From positions 77,792 to 141,791 of the forward strand of contig DATKRZ010000039.1 of NCBI GenBank assembly GCA_035531955.1: 64,000 nt of DNA. Reading direction: 5' to 3'. Below, piece by piece: positions 8,559 to 17,334 of this stretch. This DNA is from Bog-756 sp035531955 (GTDB lineage Bacteria; Actinomycetota; Acidimicrobiia; Acidimicrobiales; RAAP-2). The notes beneath the pieces were generated by a model. The model saw only the letters and a program-made list of their open reading frames with translations. It searched no databases and was not told the origin of the DNA. Every line of letters starts with the position of its first letter. Position 1 is the stretch's first letter. The position numbers were made by a program, and so were the translations under genes.

Positions 8559-9920
8559 TCACCCGTCGACCAGGCGCTGGAACTCCTCGTCGTGCACGCC
8601 CGCCGCCTGCTTGTCGGCCAGCGTCTCCAACCACTGTTGGGCCGGCTCACTGTGCATGGCTTCGACCATCTGCTTGGGGATGGCCCGCATCACGTACTCC
8701 TCCGGCATGACCGGGTCCTGCCGGACCCTACGGGCGAGCGCCTGTTCGATGAGCGGCTCCCATTTGGCCGCCTTGGCCGGGCTCGAGGCCTCGTCCCGCT
8801 CGATGAATTCGGGGAGCACCTGGGTCCCGAACAGTTCGATGGACTCCATGATGTGCTCATGCCGGTTGTGGCCCGCCTGCATGACGAATATCAGCTGGTC
8901 CACCCCGGCGGCCTCGTAGCGTCTGAGGAACTCGCGCAGCTGATCCGGAGTCCCGATGGCCCCCCGGAGCCCGGTCTGGTCCCCGGCCGCCGCCTTGGCC
9001 CCGAGCGTCTCCTGGCGGGCGGCGAGGGCAGCCTCCGGGGAGTACCCCATCTTTCCGCGGCGATCGAGGAACTCGGCCCAGACATTCGTCGTGGCCGGCA
9101 CGTGATCACCGAAGACGTAGAAGTGGGCGAGGGAGTACCCGAAGAAGTTGGCTCCCTCGAGCCCGCGCGACAGCGCGTCCGCCTCGCGGGGAGCACACAT
9201 CATCGGCGTGACGCACGCCACCTGGGGGTTCACCGACAACCCGACCGGGACGCACCGCTCGGCCAGTGCCAACTCGTAGTCCTCCACCCACTGCTTGGCG
9301 TCCTCGGGCTCGACGAAGGCGAAGCTCAGGGCACCGATCCCCTTCTCGGCGGCGAGCAAGATGGTGTCCCGCCGGCTGCAGGCCACCCACAGCGGGGGAT
9401 GGGGCTTTTGGACCGGCTTGGGCACCACATTGCGCGGGGGCATGGTGACGAACCGGCCCTCGAACCCACCGAACGGGGTCTCGGTCATGCACCGGACCGC
9501 CACCTCCAGCCCCTCCAGCCAGGCCTCCCGTTTGGACTCCCGGTCGATCCCGAACCCGGCCAACTCGGCCTCGGAGGACGATTCTCCCGACCCGAATTCG
9601 ACCCGTCCGCCCGAGACCAGGTCGAGCATGGCGATGCGCTCGGCGATGCGAGCCGGATGGTTGTAGCCCGGCGCGGTCTGGACCACGCCGTGGCCGATCC
9701 GCATCCGCCGGGTGCGTTGGCTGGCCGCCGCCAGGAACACCTCCGGTGCGCTCGAATGCGAGTACTCCTCCAAAAAGTGGTGTTCGACCTCCCAGAGGTA
9801 CTGGATGCCCAGCTGGTCGGCCCGCTCGATCTGGTCGAGCGCGTCGGAGATCAGCTGCTGCTCGCTCGTCTCGTGCCAGGGACGGGGGAGCTGATGCTCG
9901 TAGAAGATCCCGAATTTCAA
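8559..9920 (-). CDS. LLM-class flavin-dependent monooxygenase
   Basis: A 453-residue luciferase-like monooxygenase. The N-terminus MKFGIFYEHQLPRPW is the first beta strand of the TIM barrel. GRVEFGSGESSSEAELAGFG matches the flavin-proximal loop (usually GR...G.GRG), and HPPLWVACS begins the later barrel half. These enzymes use FMNH2 or F420 and oxygen (or hydride transfer) on many substrates. An oxygen-using role is likely but the cofactor is not visible. Its start lies 11 bp after the stop of the upstream gene on the same strand, so the two almost certainly form one transcript. Confidence 0.87.
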   Translation of the reverse strand: MKFGIFYEHQLPRPWHETSEQQLISDALDQIERADQLGIQYLWEVEHHFLEEYSHSSAPEVFLAAASQRTRRMRIGHGVVQTAPGYNHPARIAERIAMLDLVSGGRVEFGSGESSSEAELAGFGIDRESKREAWLEGLEVAVRCMTETPFGGFEGRFVTMPPRNVVPKPVQKPHPPLWVACSRRDTILLAAEKGIGALSFAFVEPEDAKQWVEDYELALAERCVPVGLSVNPQVACVTPMMCAPREADALSRGLEGANFFGYSLAHFYVFGDHVPATTNVWAEFLDRRGKMGYSPEAALAARQETLGAKAAAGDQTGLRGAIGTPDQLREFLRRYEAAGVDQLIFVMQAGHNRHEHIMESIELFGTQVLPEFIERDEASSPAKAAKWEPLIEQALARRVRQDPVMPEEYVMRAIPKQMVEAMHSEPAQQWLETLADKQAAGVHDEEFQRLVDG

Positions 9921-9931
9921 GTCCGCTCCGC

Positions 9932-11077
9932 TCAGCCCACCGCAGAGGTGTCGACCGGATCGGCCAGGGTGCCGTCCTCCAGCCGGATCACCGATCCGAG
10001 GGAGAGCAGTTCATCGATGATGTCGTCGGCTTCGTCCCGGCCGGCCAGCGCGTCCTCGATCTCCCGCATGATGAAGTTGATGTTCTCCCGGCGCCGGAGG
10101 AGGAGCGAATCGCTCAGGGCCCGCTCCCAGAGCAGGCTGACCATCTCCGAGCCCGGGTGGTTCCGGCCGCCGCTGCCCACCCAGGTCCGGTCCCGCATCT
10201 CGGACAGCGCCGTACGCAGCCAGGCGACGTGGGGAGTCTCATCGGAGCGGATGTAGGAGACCAGCCGGGCTGCCGACCCGTCTCCGGCCACCAGCCCGGT
10301 GTCGCCCAGTACGGCCTCGGCCCACCGGAATCCGTGGAAGGCGGAGATCTCGATCAGGAGCAGGCCGATCATCCGGCCGACGACCATCTCCAGGGTGAAG
10401 TCGATGTCGTCCGGCAGCACCCGGCCTTCCTCCGCCGCCCGGCGCAACTTCGCCAACTGGGCAGCGGACTTCGGGGTCGGGTCGATTCCCATCCGGCCCA
10501 GCATCCGGGCTGTCTGGTCGTCGGTGACCGGGTGCTCGAAGGCGATGTCCCGGGCGACGAACCACATTCGGTCGTGGCCCGCCAGGTCGCCGAACCCGGA
10601 CTCGTCCCGGGCGTGGGCCTCGAAGAGCCCGTGGTCGATGTGGGCGATGGCCGTACCCCGGATGTCCTCTTCGAAGCACCGCTGGAAGTCGGGCACGGCG
10701 AGGTGTCTGAGCATGCCCCCGAAACCCTCGACGGTGCCGATGCGGGTCAACGCGCTGATCGTCGGTTCGGGGGCGCCGAGGCGGAGGAGGAATCTCGATT
10801 GTTCGACGTTGGGAAAGTTCTCGGGCCAGGTCTCGAGCGGCACATCGATGATCGGCGTCGAGAACTGCTCGACCCGCTGCTGCTCCCAGGCTTCGATGGC
10901 CGGCCACCGGTTCTTCGTCCGGGGCGAGACGTACTGTCCCCCGTCGTCGAAGCCGCCGTGGCACCGGATTCCACCGGCCACCAGTGGCTCCGCGATGTCG
11001 TGGTCGGCCAACAGCTCGGTCTTGCTGAACTCCGTCTGCAAGGTGGTGATGGTGAACCCCCGGGACGTGACCGGCAC
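9932..11077 (-). CDS. conserved protein with His/Glu pairs, possible ferritin-like diiron protein
   Basis: A 381-residue mostly helical protein I cannot assign firmly. Carboxylate and histidine pairs lie in helices: FEEDIRGTAIAHIDHG (E136/E137, H146, H149), FEAHARDE, EISAFHGF (E243, H248) and SDETPHVAW (E280xxH283). The ExxH near the end and spaced Glu/His are what a ferritin-like diiron site would need, but the exact two-ExxH pattern is not clear. It lies 11 bp upstream of the LLM monooxygenase, so the two proteins probably act in one oxidation pathway. No signal peptide or membrane segment is seen. Confidence 0.6.
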   Translation of the reverse strand: MPVTSRGFTITTLQTEFSKTELLADHDIAEPLVAGGIRCHGGFDDGGQYVSPRTKNRWPAIEAWEQQRVEQFSTPIIDVPLETWPENFPNVEQSRFLLRLGAPEPTISALTRIGTVEGFGGMLRHLAVPDFQRCFEEDIRGTAIAHIDHGLFEAHARDESGFGDLAGHDRMWFVARDIAFEHPVTDDQTARMLGRMGIDPTPKSAAQLAKLRRAAEEGRVLPDDIDFTLEMVVGRMIGLLLIEISAFHGFRWAEAVLGDTGLVAGDGSAARLVSYIRSDETPHVAWLRTALSEMRDRTWVGSGGRNHPGSEMVSLLWERALSDSLLLRRRENINFIMREIEDALAGRDEADDIIDELLSLGSVIRLEDGTLADPVDTSAVG

Positions 11078-11170
11078 CCTGCCGACCAGGACCAGTGTAG
11101 GGGACCTGCGGTCGACCGTTCGCCGGCGGTGGCGGGCCGCAGTCGCCCCAGCCCGCTACGGTGGCCCACG

Positions 11171-11992
11171 ATGCCCACCCTGGTCGACCGATCGCACACC
11201 GTGGAGCTCCTTCGCAACGAGTTCGCGGCTCTGTCGGCCCTGTGCTCAGCCCTCTCCGACGATCAGTGGGACCTTCCGACGTGCCTTCCCGGGTGGACGG
11301 TTCATGACGTGCTCGGTCATGTCATCGGGACCGAGTCCATGCTGTCCGGAAACCCCGCCCCCTCTGCCGACGTCTCCCACCTCGATCACATGCGGAACCC
11401 GGTAGCCGAGGCCAACGAGGTGTGGGTGGAATCCCTGCGCCTGCTCGGTGGAGCAGAGATGCTGGCCCGTTTCGACGCTGTCGTCGGGCGCCGCCTGGGT
11501 GCCCTCGACGCCATGAGCCAGTCCGACTTCGATGCGCCTTCGTGGACCCCGGCCGGCCGTGACGAGACCTACGGGCGGTTCATGAGGATCCGGCACTACG
11601 ACTGCTTCATGCACGAGCACGACATCCGCTTCGCCCTCGGCGCACCCCCGCGGGAGGATCCGGACGATCTGCGCTCCGTCCTGGACGAGGTGGCCACCGG
11701 TCTCGGCTACATCGTGGGCCGGAAGGCGGCCATGCCGGACGGGTCGCGGGTGCGGATCGACCTGACCGGACCGATCGAGGTCACGTTCCTGGTCCAGGTC
11801 GACGGCCGGGCCGCCCTTGTGGAGTCGTTCGACCGGGACCCCACCGTCCGCATCGGTATGCCGGTCATGTTGTTCACCAGGCTCACCGGTGGGCGCGACG
11901 ATGCGGGGTCCGTGACCCGGGAGGAGATCGCCATCGCAGGCAATCGGGGTCTGGCCCGCAAGCTGGTGGACAATCTGGCCTTCACCATCTGA
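11171..11992 (+). CDS. maleylpyruvate isomerase family mycothiol-dependent enzyme
   Basis: A 273-residue protein of the MDMPI / DinB-like family, in which a divalent metal bound by three His activates mycothiol for isomerisation or conjugation. The N-terminal helical bundle shows the conserved GWTVHDVLGHVIGTE segment, and the third ligand region is HYDCFMHEHDIRFALG. The C-terminal SCP2-like domain ends with a FTRLTGGRDD segment. Start ATG 11171 gives a normal-length protein; the upstream open frame is antisense to the diiron-like gene. A decayed relative of this family occurs at 38.4-39.0 kb. Confidence 0.87.
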   Translation: MPTLVDRSHTVELLRNEFAALSALCSALSDDQWDLPTCLPGWTVHDVLGHVIGTESMLSGNPAPSADVSHLDHMRNPVAEANEVWVESLRLLGGAEMLARFDAVVGRRLGALDAMSQSDFDAPSWTPAGRDETYGRFMRIRHYDCFMHEHDIRFALGAPPREDPDDLRSVLDEVATGLGYIVGRKAAMPDGSRVRIDLTGPIEVTFLVQVDGRAALVESFDRDPTVRIGMPVMLFTRLTGGRDDAGSVTREEIAIAGNRGLARKLVDNLAFTI

Positions 11993-12029
11993 CGGCGGCG
12001 GCGGCGGCGGTGGCGGCGTCGTCGTCGGT
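11993..12029. repeat. CGG-rich trinucleotide run
   Basis: Directly after the stop codon of the MDMPI gene comes an imperfect run of CGG/GGC triplets passing into GTC triplets. It lies between convergent genes and does not form an obvious terminator hairpin. It may be simple slippage in high-GC DNA. Confidence 0.6.
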
Positions 12030-12044
12030 GATCGCTGCGGGGCG

Positions 12045-12536
12045 TCAGATCATCCGCCGGGAAGGGCCCCGGCCGGCCAGGTCGGCGAGCGCGGGGCCGG
12101 CGAGGCGGTAGCCGGTCCACTCGTCCATCGCCACGGCGCCGAGCGATCGGTAGAACCGCAGGGCCTCCTCATTCCAGTCGAGCACCGACCATTCGACCCG
12201 GCCGTAGCCCGACCGGTGGGCGATCGAGGCCAGCTCCGAGATCAGGGCCAAGCCGACTCCCCGTCCGCGGGCCTCGGGGCGGACGTAGAGGTCCTCGAGG
12301 TAGATGCCGTTGCGGCCCGTCCAGGTGGAGAAGTTGAGGAACCAGATGGCCATTCCGAGAATGTTCCCGTCCTCTTCGGCGACGTGGGTGAAGACGTTGG
12401 GAGAGCCGTCGAACAGCGCGGCATGGAGCAGGTCCCGATCGATCATCACCGAGTCCGCCGACCGCTCGAACCGGGCTAGCTCGTTGATCAACTCGATGAG
12501 AACCTCCACGTCCCCTTCGGCGGCCTCCCGGATCAT
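12045..12536 (-). CDS. GNAT-family N-acetyltransferase (diamine acetyltransferase-like)
   Basis: A 163-residue acetyltransferase. It has the GNAT order: beta1 MIREAAEGDV, central strands GMAIWFLNFSTWTGRNGIYLEDLYV, then the acetyl-CoA pyrophosphate loop RPEARGRGVGLAL, and a late NEEALRFYRSLGA helix. The IYLEDLYV stretch resembles spermidine/spermine acetyltransferase relatives, so a polyamine or related amine is a fair guess. ATG 12536 was chosen because the domain starts there; the frame extends upstream without homology. It converges on the MDMPI gene. Confidence 0.87.
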   Translation of the reverse strand: MIREAAEGDVEVLIELINELARFERSADSVMIDRDLLHAALFDGSPNVFTHVAEEDGNILGMAIWFLNFSTWTGRNGIYLEDLYVRPEARGRGVGLALISELASIAHRSGYGRVEWSVLDWNEEALRFYRSLGAVAMDEWTGYRLAGPALADLAGRGPSRRMI

Positions 12537-12599
12537 CGGCGTGCAGGCTACCCAACGATGGCATGACAACGATGGCATGACGAGGTTCAAGGCGATAGA

Positions 12600-13568
12600 T
12601 CAGGGGATGAGCAGCACCCGACCGAAGGCCTGCCGGCTCTCGATGTAGGCGTGCGCCTCGCCGGCCTGGTCCAGCCCGAACCGTCGGTCGACGACCACCC
12701 GGAGGGAGCCGGTGGAGATGTCATCCAGGTGCCCGGCGATCATGGCGTGGGCCCGTGGATCGAGGAACAGCTCGGCGCCGAGGAAGTAACCCGTCAGCGT
12801 CTGGTTGTTGGGGCGCATGGTCGAGATGTCCAGCGCGGGCGCGGGCTCCCTACCTGCGTCACCGAAGGTGATGCACCGACCCCGGTACGCCAGACAGTGC
12901 AGGCTCTTCTGCAATATCGGCCCACCGACCGGGTCGACGATCACGTCCGCCCCGCGCCCGTCGGTCAGCTCGCGCACCCGGTCGACGAAGTCGACGGAGG
13001 TGTAGTCGATCCCGTGGTCGAGTCCGAGGTCGCCCAACCGCTCGAGTCGGGCGTCGCTCGAAGCCGTGGCGATCACCCGGGCACCCGCCCGCTTGGCCAG
13101 TTGGATGGCGGCGATGCCCACCCCGCCGGCACCAGCGTGGATGAGGGCCGTCTCCCCGGCCCGGAGATGACCGAACTCGAACAGACAGTCGTCGGCAGTG
13201 CCGAAGGGCACCGGCACGCAAGCGGCGTCCTCGGTCGTCACGCCCGGAGGCACGGCCCAGCAGAACGACTCGCCCGCCGCCCGGAGCGCCGCATGCGAGC
13301 CGTCGAGGCCGACGGTCACCACCCGGTCTCCCTCCCTCAGGCGGGTGACCCCGTCCCCGGCGTCCACCACGGTGCCGGCGCACTGGTAGCCGACGATGTG
13401 GGGGACATGGGCCATGTCGCCTCCGAGGCGATTCAGTGTGTCACCGCCTTCGATGCTCACCGCCTCCACCCGCACCAGCACCTCCCCCGCCCCGACGACC
13501 GGGTCGGGGACGTCCTCGTAGCGGAACACCTCGGGTCCGCCGGTCTCGTAGTACACCGCTGCCTTCAT
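12600..13568 (-). CDS. zinc-binding-type dehydrogenase / quinone oxidoreductase-like (MDR)
   Basis: A 322-residue medium-chain dehydrogenase/reductase. MKAAVYYETGGPEVF is the standard N-terminus of the NADPH:quinone oxidoreductase branch; the GroES-like half contains VGYQCAGTVVDAG. The nucleotide-binding loop is HAGAGGVGIAAIQLAK, with a basic-free SSDAR after it. The zinc-ligand Cys residues of alcohol dehydrogenases are absent, so this is a zinc-free member that likely reduces quinones or enones. ATG 13568 was preferred over an upstream in-frame start because the conserved N-terminus begins there. A palindrome lies in the upstream gap. Confidence 0.88.
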   Translation of the reverse strand: MKAAVYYETGGPEVFRYEDVPDPVVGAGEVLVRVEAVSIEGGDTLNRLGGDMAHVPHIVGYQCAGTVVDAGDGVTRLREGDRVVTVGLDGSHAALRAAGESFCWAVPPGVTTEDAACVPVPFGTADDCLFEFGHLRAGETALIHAGAGGVGIAAIQLAKRAGARVIATASSDARLERLGDLGLDHGIDYTSVDFVDRVRELTDGRGADVIVDPVGGPILQKSLHCLAYRGRCITFGDAGREPAPALDISTMRPNNQTLTGYFLGAELFLDPRAHAMIAGHLDDISTGSLRVVVDRRFGLDQAGEAHAYIESRQAFGRVLLIP

Positions 13569-13880
13569 CGACCTGGCTCGCAATCCGTCGGGGAGGCCCA
13601 ACCCTAATGGCGCTCGGCGCCGGGTCTGCAGGGCCGGAGCCCCGGCCGTGGGGGACTGCCGCCGGGCGCCCGAAGCAGGAGGGGCCGACTGCCAGTTCCG
13701 ACTCTAACGGTTCAGTAGACCGTTAGGTTCCGGGCTCCAGGTGGGGTGGTCGGTGGCCGCACTCCGCCGGCCCCGTTTCCCGGGGGTCCACCCTCGCTCC
13801 ATCGGGCAGGCCATGCCCGGGACGCCTGAGGCGATCACCGCCGGCGTCAAGTCACGACGGCGTTGCGCCGATGACAGAGC
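13569..13880. other. divergent intergenic region
   Basis: About 310 bases between the divergent quinone-oxidoreductase-like gene and the first GGDEF-EAL gene. No coding sequence was supported. The single clear element is an inverted repeat at 13704-13726. Promoters for both genes should lie here, but no convincing -35/-10 pair stood out. Confidence 0.5.
13704..13726. promoter_or_regulatory. inverted repeat CTAACGGT-N7-ACCGTTAG
   Basis: A perfect 8-bp inverted repeat with a 7-bp spacer lies in the gap between two divergent genes. The half-site spacing suits a dimeric repressor (TetR-like sites have this look), and there is no T-run to suggest a terminator. No regulator gene is adjacent, so the cognate protein is unknown. 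Confidence 0.4.
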
Positions 13881-15752
13881 ATGGATCCACTGACCGGTGT
13901 CGAGGCGGGTTTCGACGACGGAGGACTCGGAACCGTCCCACGCGATCCGCCTGAAGACGGTCGCCGCGCGCCCGCGCTGAGCGACGAGCGGGTCGCCCTG
14001 GGCCTGGCGCTCGAGGCCCGGGCGGTCGAGATCGGCGAGATGGTCGACCGACAGTTCACCGAGGACCTGAAGGGGAATGCGTTCGTCACCTCCCGCCTCG
14101 CCGCCGAGCTCATCGGCCGATGGCTCGCCACCGACCAGGCCGCCTCCAGCGATGACATCGCCACCCTGGCCTCGCAGGGGGAGCAGGCCATCGTGGAGGA
14201 CGCGGTGTTGGCCAGCGTGGCCAAGGCCTACTTCGCCTGGAGGGACATCACCATCGCCGTGCTCGCCGAAGAGGCACGTCGCATCGGGGTGAGCGACGAC
14301 CTGCTCACGATGGCCTGCAATGTCGTTCGCTACAGCGCCGACGGCAGCCTGGTACGGATCGTCCGCAAGTTCGATGACACCCGCCGAGCACTCCAACACC
14401 GGCTCCGCGAGGAGCAGGCAACCCTGGCCCACCAGGCGTTGCACGACCAGTTGACCGGTCTGCCCAACCGGACCCTGCTCAGCGACCGTCTCCTCCAGGT
14501 GGCTCATTCACTCAGCCGCAATGACAAGGGCGCCGTGCTCTTGTACCTGGATCTCGACAACTTCAAGGCCATCAACGACCGCTTCGGGCACCCGGCCGGG
14601 GACGGACTGCTGATCGAGGTCGCCTCACGCCTCGAAGGAGTCATCCGCTCGTGCGACACCGTGGCCCGGCTGGGCGGCGACGAGTTCGTGATCCTGGCCG
14701 ACGAGCTCGACGATCCCAATGCCGCCTCCCGATCCCTCGCCGAGCGGATCCACCGGTCGATGTTGGCGCCCGTCCGGGTCGGCGACTACGAGCTGCACAC
14801 CTCGGTGAGCATCGGCATCGCCCCGGTGCTCTCCGACGCAGACCCGGAGGTCTGCCTGGCTCACGCCGACGCCGCCATGTACCAGGCCAAGCGCGGCGGC
14901 CCGGCCCGGTATGAGTCCTACAACCCGGTGATCGGCGAGGACAAGCGGCGGGCCAGCCTGCTGGCCCACGAGCTGGGGGCGGCCCACCAACGGGGCCAAC
15001 TCGCCATCCACTACCAACCGCTCTTCAAGCTCAACGGCGGAGTGGTGGGGATGGAGGCGCTGCTGCGCTGGCGGCACCCCGAGCTGGGCACCGTGACCCC
15101 CGATGAGTTCATCCCGCTGTTGGAGCGGAGCCGGGAGATCGTCCCGGTCGGGCGTTGGGTGCTCCGCCAGGCGACCCAGCAGTGCCGGCGCTGGCAGGAG
15201 GACTGGAGTCCCGACCTCGTCCTCTCGGTGAACGTGTCGGCCCGCCAACTGCACGACCCCGACTTCGTCCATGACGTCCAGAGCGCCCTCAGCGAGTCGG
15301 GGCTGGAGGCTGACTCGTTGGTGCTCGAGATGACCGAGACGGCACTGGTCACGGACGTCGGGCGGATCGGTGCGGTCATGCGCGAGGTGCGGGAGCTCGG
15401 GGTCCACCTGGCCCTCGACGACTTCGGCACCGGCTACTCCTCGCTCCTCTATCTGAGGGGCCTGCCCATCGACCGGCTCAAGGTCGACCGGACCTTCGTG
15501 TCGGGCCTGGGCACGTCCGGACAGGACCCCACCATCATCTCCACGGTGGTGGATCTGGCTCACAAGCTGGGCCTGCAGGTGGTAGCCGAAGGGGTCGAGA
15601 CCGAGGCCGAGCTGCATGCGGTGGAGGCGATGGGCTGCGACGAAGCCCAGGGGTTCCTGCTGGGCCGACCCGGGCCGCCCGATGCCTTCACTTCTGCGTC
15701 CCCGGGCACCGGGCCGGACCCGAATGGCGTCGGGACCGTTACCGGCGGTTGA
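13881..15752 (+). CDS. tandem GGDEF-EAL c-di-GMP protein with helical N-terminal domain
   Basis: A 623-residue soluble protein. Residues 30-165 are an all-helical sensor-like domain. The GGDEF domain follows (about 185-345) with HDQLTGLPNRT, LYLDLDNFKAIND and an intact LGGDEFVIL active site. The EAL domain (about 360-605) has GMEALLRWRHP, VNVSARQL, LEMTETAL, LDDFGTGYSS, LKVDRTF, VAEGVE and AQGFLLG, all canonical. Both synthesis and hydrolysis of c-di-GMP are possible; which dominates cannot be read. No RxxD inhibitory site was evident just before GGDEF. Its 3' end overlaps the convergent FGGY kinase gene by 14 bp. Confidence 0.9.
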   Translation: MDPLTGVEAGFDDGGLGTVPRDPPEDGRRAPALSDERVALGLALEARAVEIGEMVDRQFTEDLKGNAFVTSRLAAELIGRWLATDQAASSDDIATLASQGEQAIVEDAVLASVAKAYFAWRDITIAVLAEEARRIGVSDDLLTMACNVVRYSADGSLVRIVRKFDDTRRALQHRLREEQATLAHQALHDQLTGLPNRTLLSDRLLQVAHSLSRNDKGAVLLYLDLDNFKAINDRFGHPAGDGLLIEVASRLEGVIRSCDTVARLGGDEFVILADELDDPNAASRSLAERIHRSMLAPVRVGDYELHTSVSIGIAPVLSDADPEVCLAHADAAMYQAKRGGPARYESYNPVIGEDKRRASLLAHELGAAHQRGQLAIHYQPLFKLNGGVVGMEALLRWRHPELGTVTPDEFIPLLERSREIVPVGRWVLRQATQQCRRWQEDWSPDLVLSVNVSARQLHDPDFVHDVQSALSESGLEADSLVLEMTETALVTDVGRIGAVMREVRELGVHLALDDFGTGYSSLLYLRGLPIDRLKVDRTFVSGLGTSGQDPTIISTVVDLAHKLGLQVVAEGVETEAELHAVEAMGCDEAQGFLLGRPGPPDAFTSASPGTGPDPNGVGTVTGG

Positions 15753-17307
15753 GGCGGGCGAACATCCGCTTCTGGGCCCCGTAGAAGGCCCGGAACCCGG
15801 CGAAGAGCTGGTCGTAGCGCGCACGGTGCTCCGGGTGGGGGAGATGTGTGGCCTCCACCGGCACCAGCGACCGGACCTCTGCGGGCCGGACCAGCCGGAG
15901 CGCCATGCCGGCCAGCAGCGCGCTGCCTCGGAGGTTGGCGTGTCGGGCATCGGCTACCTGCTCGACGGTCCGGTCGAGGACATCGGCGTAGATGGCGCAC
16001 CAGGGGGACGAGACGGCGCCGCCCCCGATGGCCCGTATCGGGCCGAGCGGGCGCCCGATGAACCGTTCGACCCCTTCGGACAGCCATCGGGTGTTGAGGG
16101 CGACCCCTTCCAACACGGCCCGGGCCACGTCGGACCGGGTCGTCTGCAACGAGAGGTTGTGGATCCCACCCCGGGCCGAGCGGTTGTCGACCGGTGATCG
16201 CTCTCCGGCGAGCCAGGGAGTGAAGACCACCCCGCCGCTGCCCGGCCCGGACCGCAGGGCCAGGGCGATGAGGTCGTCGTAGGAGGCGGTCTCATCGATC
16301 TCGGCCAGGCGGTCCAGGAGCCAGGTGAGGGCGGCTCCGCCCGATTCCTGGTTGTTGGCCACCAGATTGAGGCCGCCGCCGACGCCCGGGACGGTGGCGA
16401 TCTGGCGGACAGGGTCGGTCTTCTTCTTGGGGTACGGACAGCTCACCCAGCTGGTGGTGGAGATGGCCAGGTGCGCCTGGTAGGCGCCCAGCGCTCCGGC
16501 GCCGACCGCGGCCGAGTGGAGGTCGGGGGTGCCGGCGACGACGGTGACCCCGGTGCCGAGCCCGAGGTCGGCGGCGACGTCCGGCCGCACCGTGCCGATC
16601 GGGCTCGCCGTCGCCACCAGCGGTGGCAGCTTGTGCCACGGCACGCCGGAGGCCCTGATCAGCACCGGGTCGTACTCGAGGCGGTCGGGCCGCCGGTTGT
16701 CGGTCAGCCACGCTCCGGCCATCGACGCCGGTGAGGCGGCCGCCAACCCCGAGAACCGCATCGAGAGGTAGTCGACCGGCTCCAGGTACCAGCGGGCCGA
16801 CCGGGCGACCGGGCCGAGTTCGTGCTCGAGGAAGAGCATGTGGCCGATGGGGTCGGCCCCTGAGGTCGAGGGAGCCCCTCCGCTGTGCCGGAGCCAGCGG
16901 AGGAGCGCCGGCGCGGAGTAGCCACCGAAGGGGCCCCCGACCGCCCGCCGGCTCAGGTGGCCCCCCCGGGTGTCGAGCCACAAGAGGCAGTCGCCCACCG
17001 GGTGGCCGGCCGCGTCGACCGGCACCGTGCTGGCCCATTGGCCGGTGCACGAGACCGCCACGATCCGGTCGGCCGGCACCGTGCCCGAGCCGATGGCCCG
17101 TCGTGCGGCGGCACAGATCAGCTGCCACCACTGCTCGGCGTCCTGGGTGGCCCCACCGTCGGGGGTCCGGCGGGTGACGACCGGCAGGTGCTCCCGGCAG
17201 GCGACGACACCGGTCAGCGACACCAGGCCGACCTTGGGCCCCCCGGTGCCGAGGTCGACGGCCAGCACGTACTGCTCGTCGCGCCCGCGACGCGCCGGCC
17301 CGCTCAC
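15739..17307 (-). CDS. FGGY-family carbohydrate kinase (xylulokinase-like)
   Basis: A 522-residue sugar kinase of the ASKHA superfamily. The N-terminal phosphate-1 loop is VLAVDLGTGGPKVGLV, and the hinge signature region in the C-terminal half reads IRAIGGGAVSSPWCAIYADVLDR. TPWLAGERSP is the xylulokinase-like strand near the ATP site. Length fits FGGY kinases. GTG 17307 is the start, 27 bp after the stop of the upstream PLP-enzyme gene, so they are probably co-transcribed. The sugar is unknown. The stop lies inside the end of the convergent GGDEF-EAL gene. Confidence 0.85.
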   Translation of the reverse strand: MSGPARRGRDEQYVLAVDLGTGGPKVGLVSLTGVVACREHLPVVTRRTPDGGATQDAEQWWQLICAAARRAIGSGTVPADRIVAVSCTGQWASTVPVDAAGHPVGDCLLWLDTRGGHLSRRAVGGPFGGYSAPALLRWLRHSGGAPSTSGADPIGHMLFLEHELGPVARSARWYLEPVDYLSMRFSGLAAASPASMAGAWLTDNRRPDRLEYDPVLIRASGVPWHKLPPLVATASPIGTVRPDVAADLGLGTGVTVVAGTPDLHSAAVGAGALGAYQAHLAISTTSWVSCPYPKKKTDPVRQIATVPGVGGGLNLVANNQESGGAALTWLLDRLAEIDETASYDDLIALALRSGPGSGGVVFTPWLAGERSPVDNRSARGGIHNLSLQTTRSDVARAVLEGVALNTRWLSEGVERFIGRPLGPIRAIGGGAVSSPWCAIYADVLDRTVEQVADARHANLRGSALLAGMALRLVRPAEVRSLVPVEATHLPHPEHRARYDQLFAGFRAFYGAQKRMFARLNRR

Positions 17308-17334
17308 ATCGGGGACGCCGGCCGGCCCACGGCG

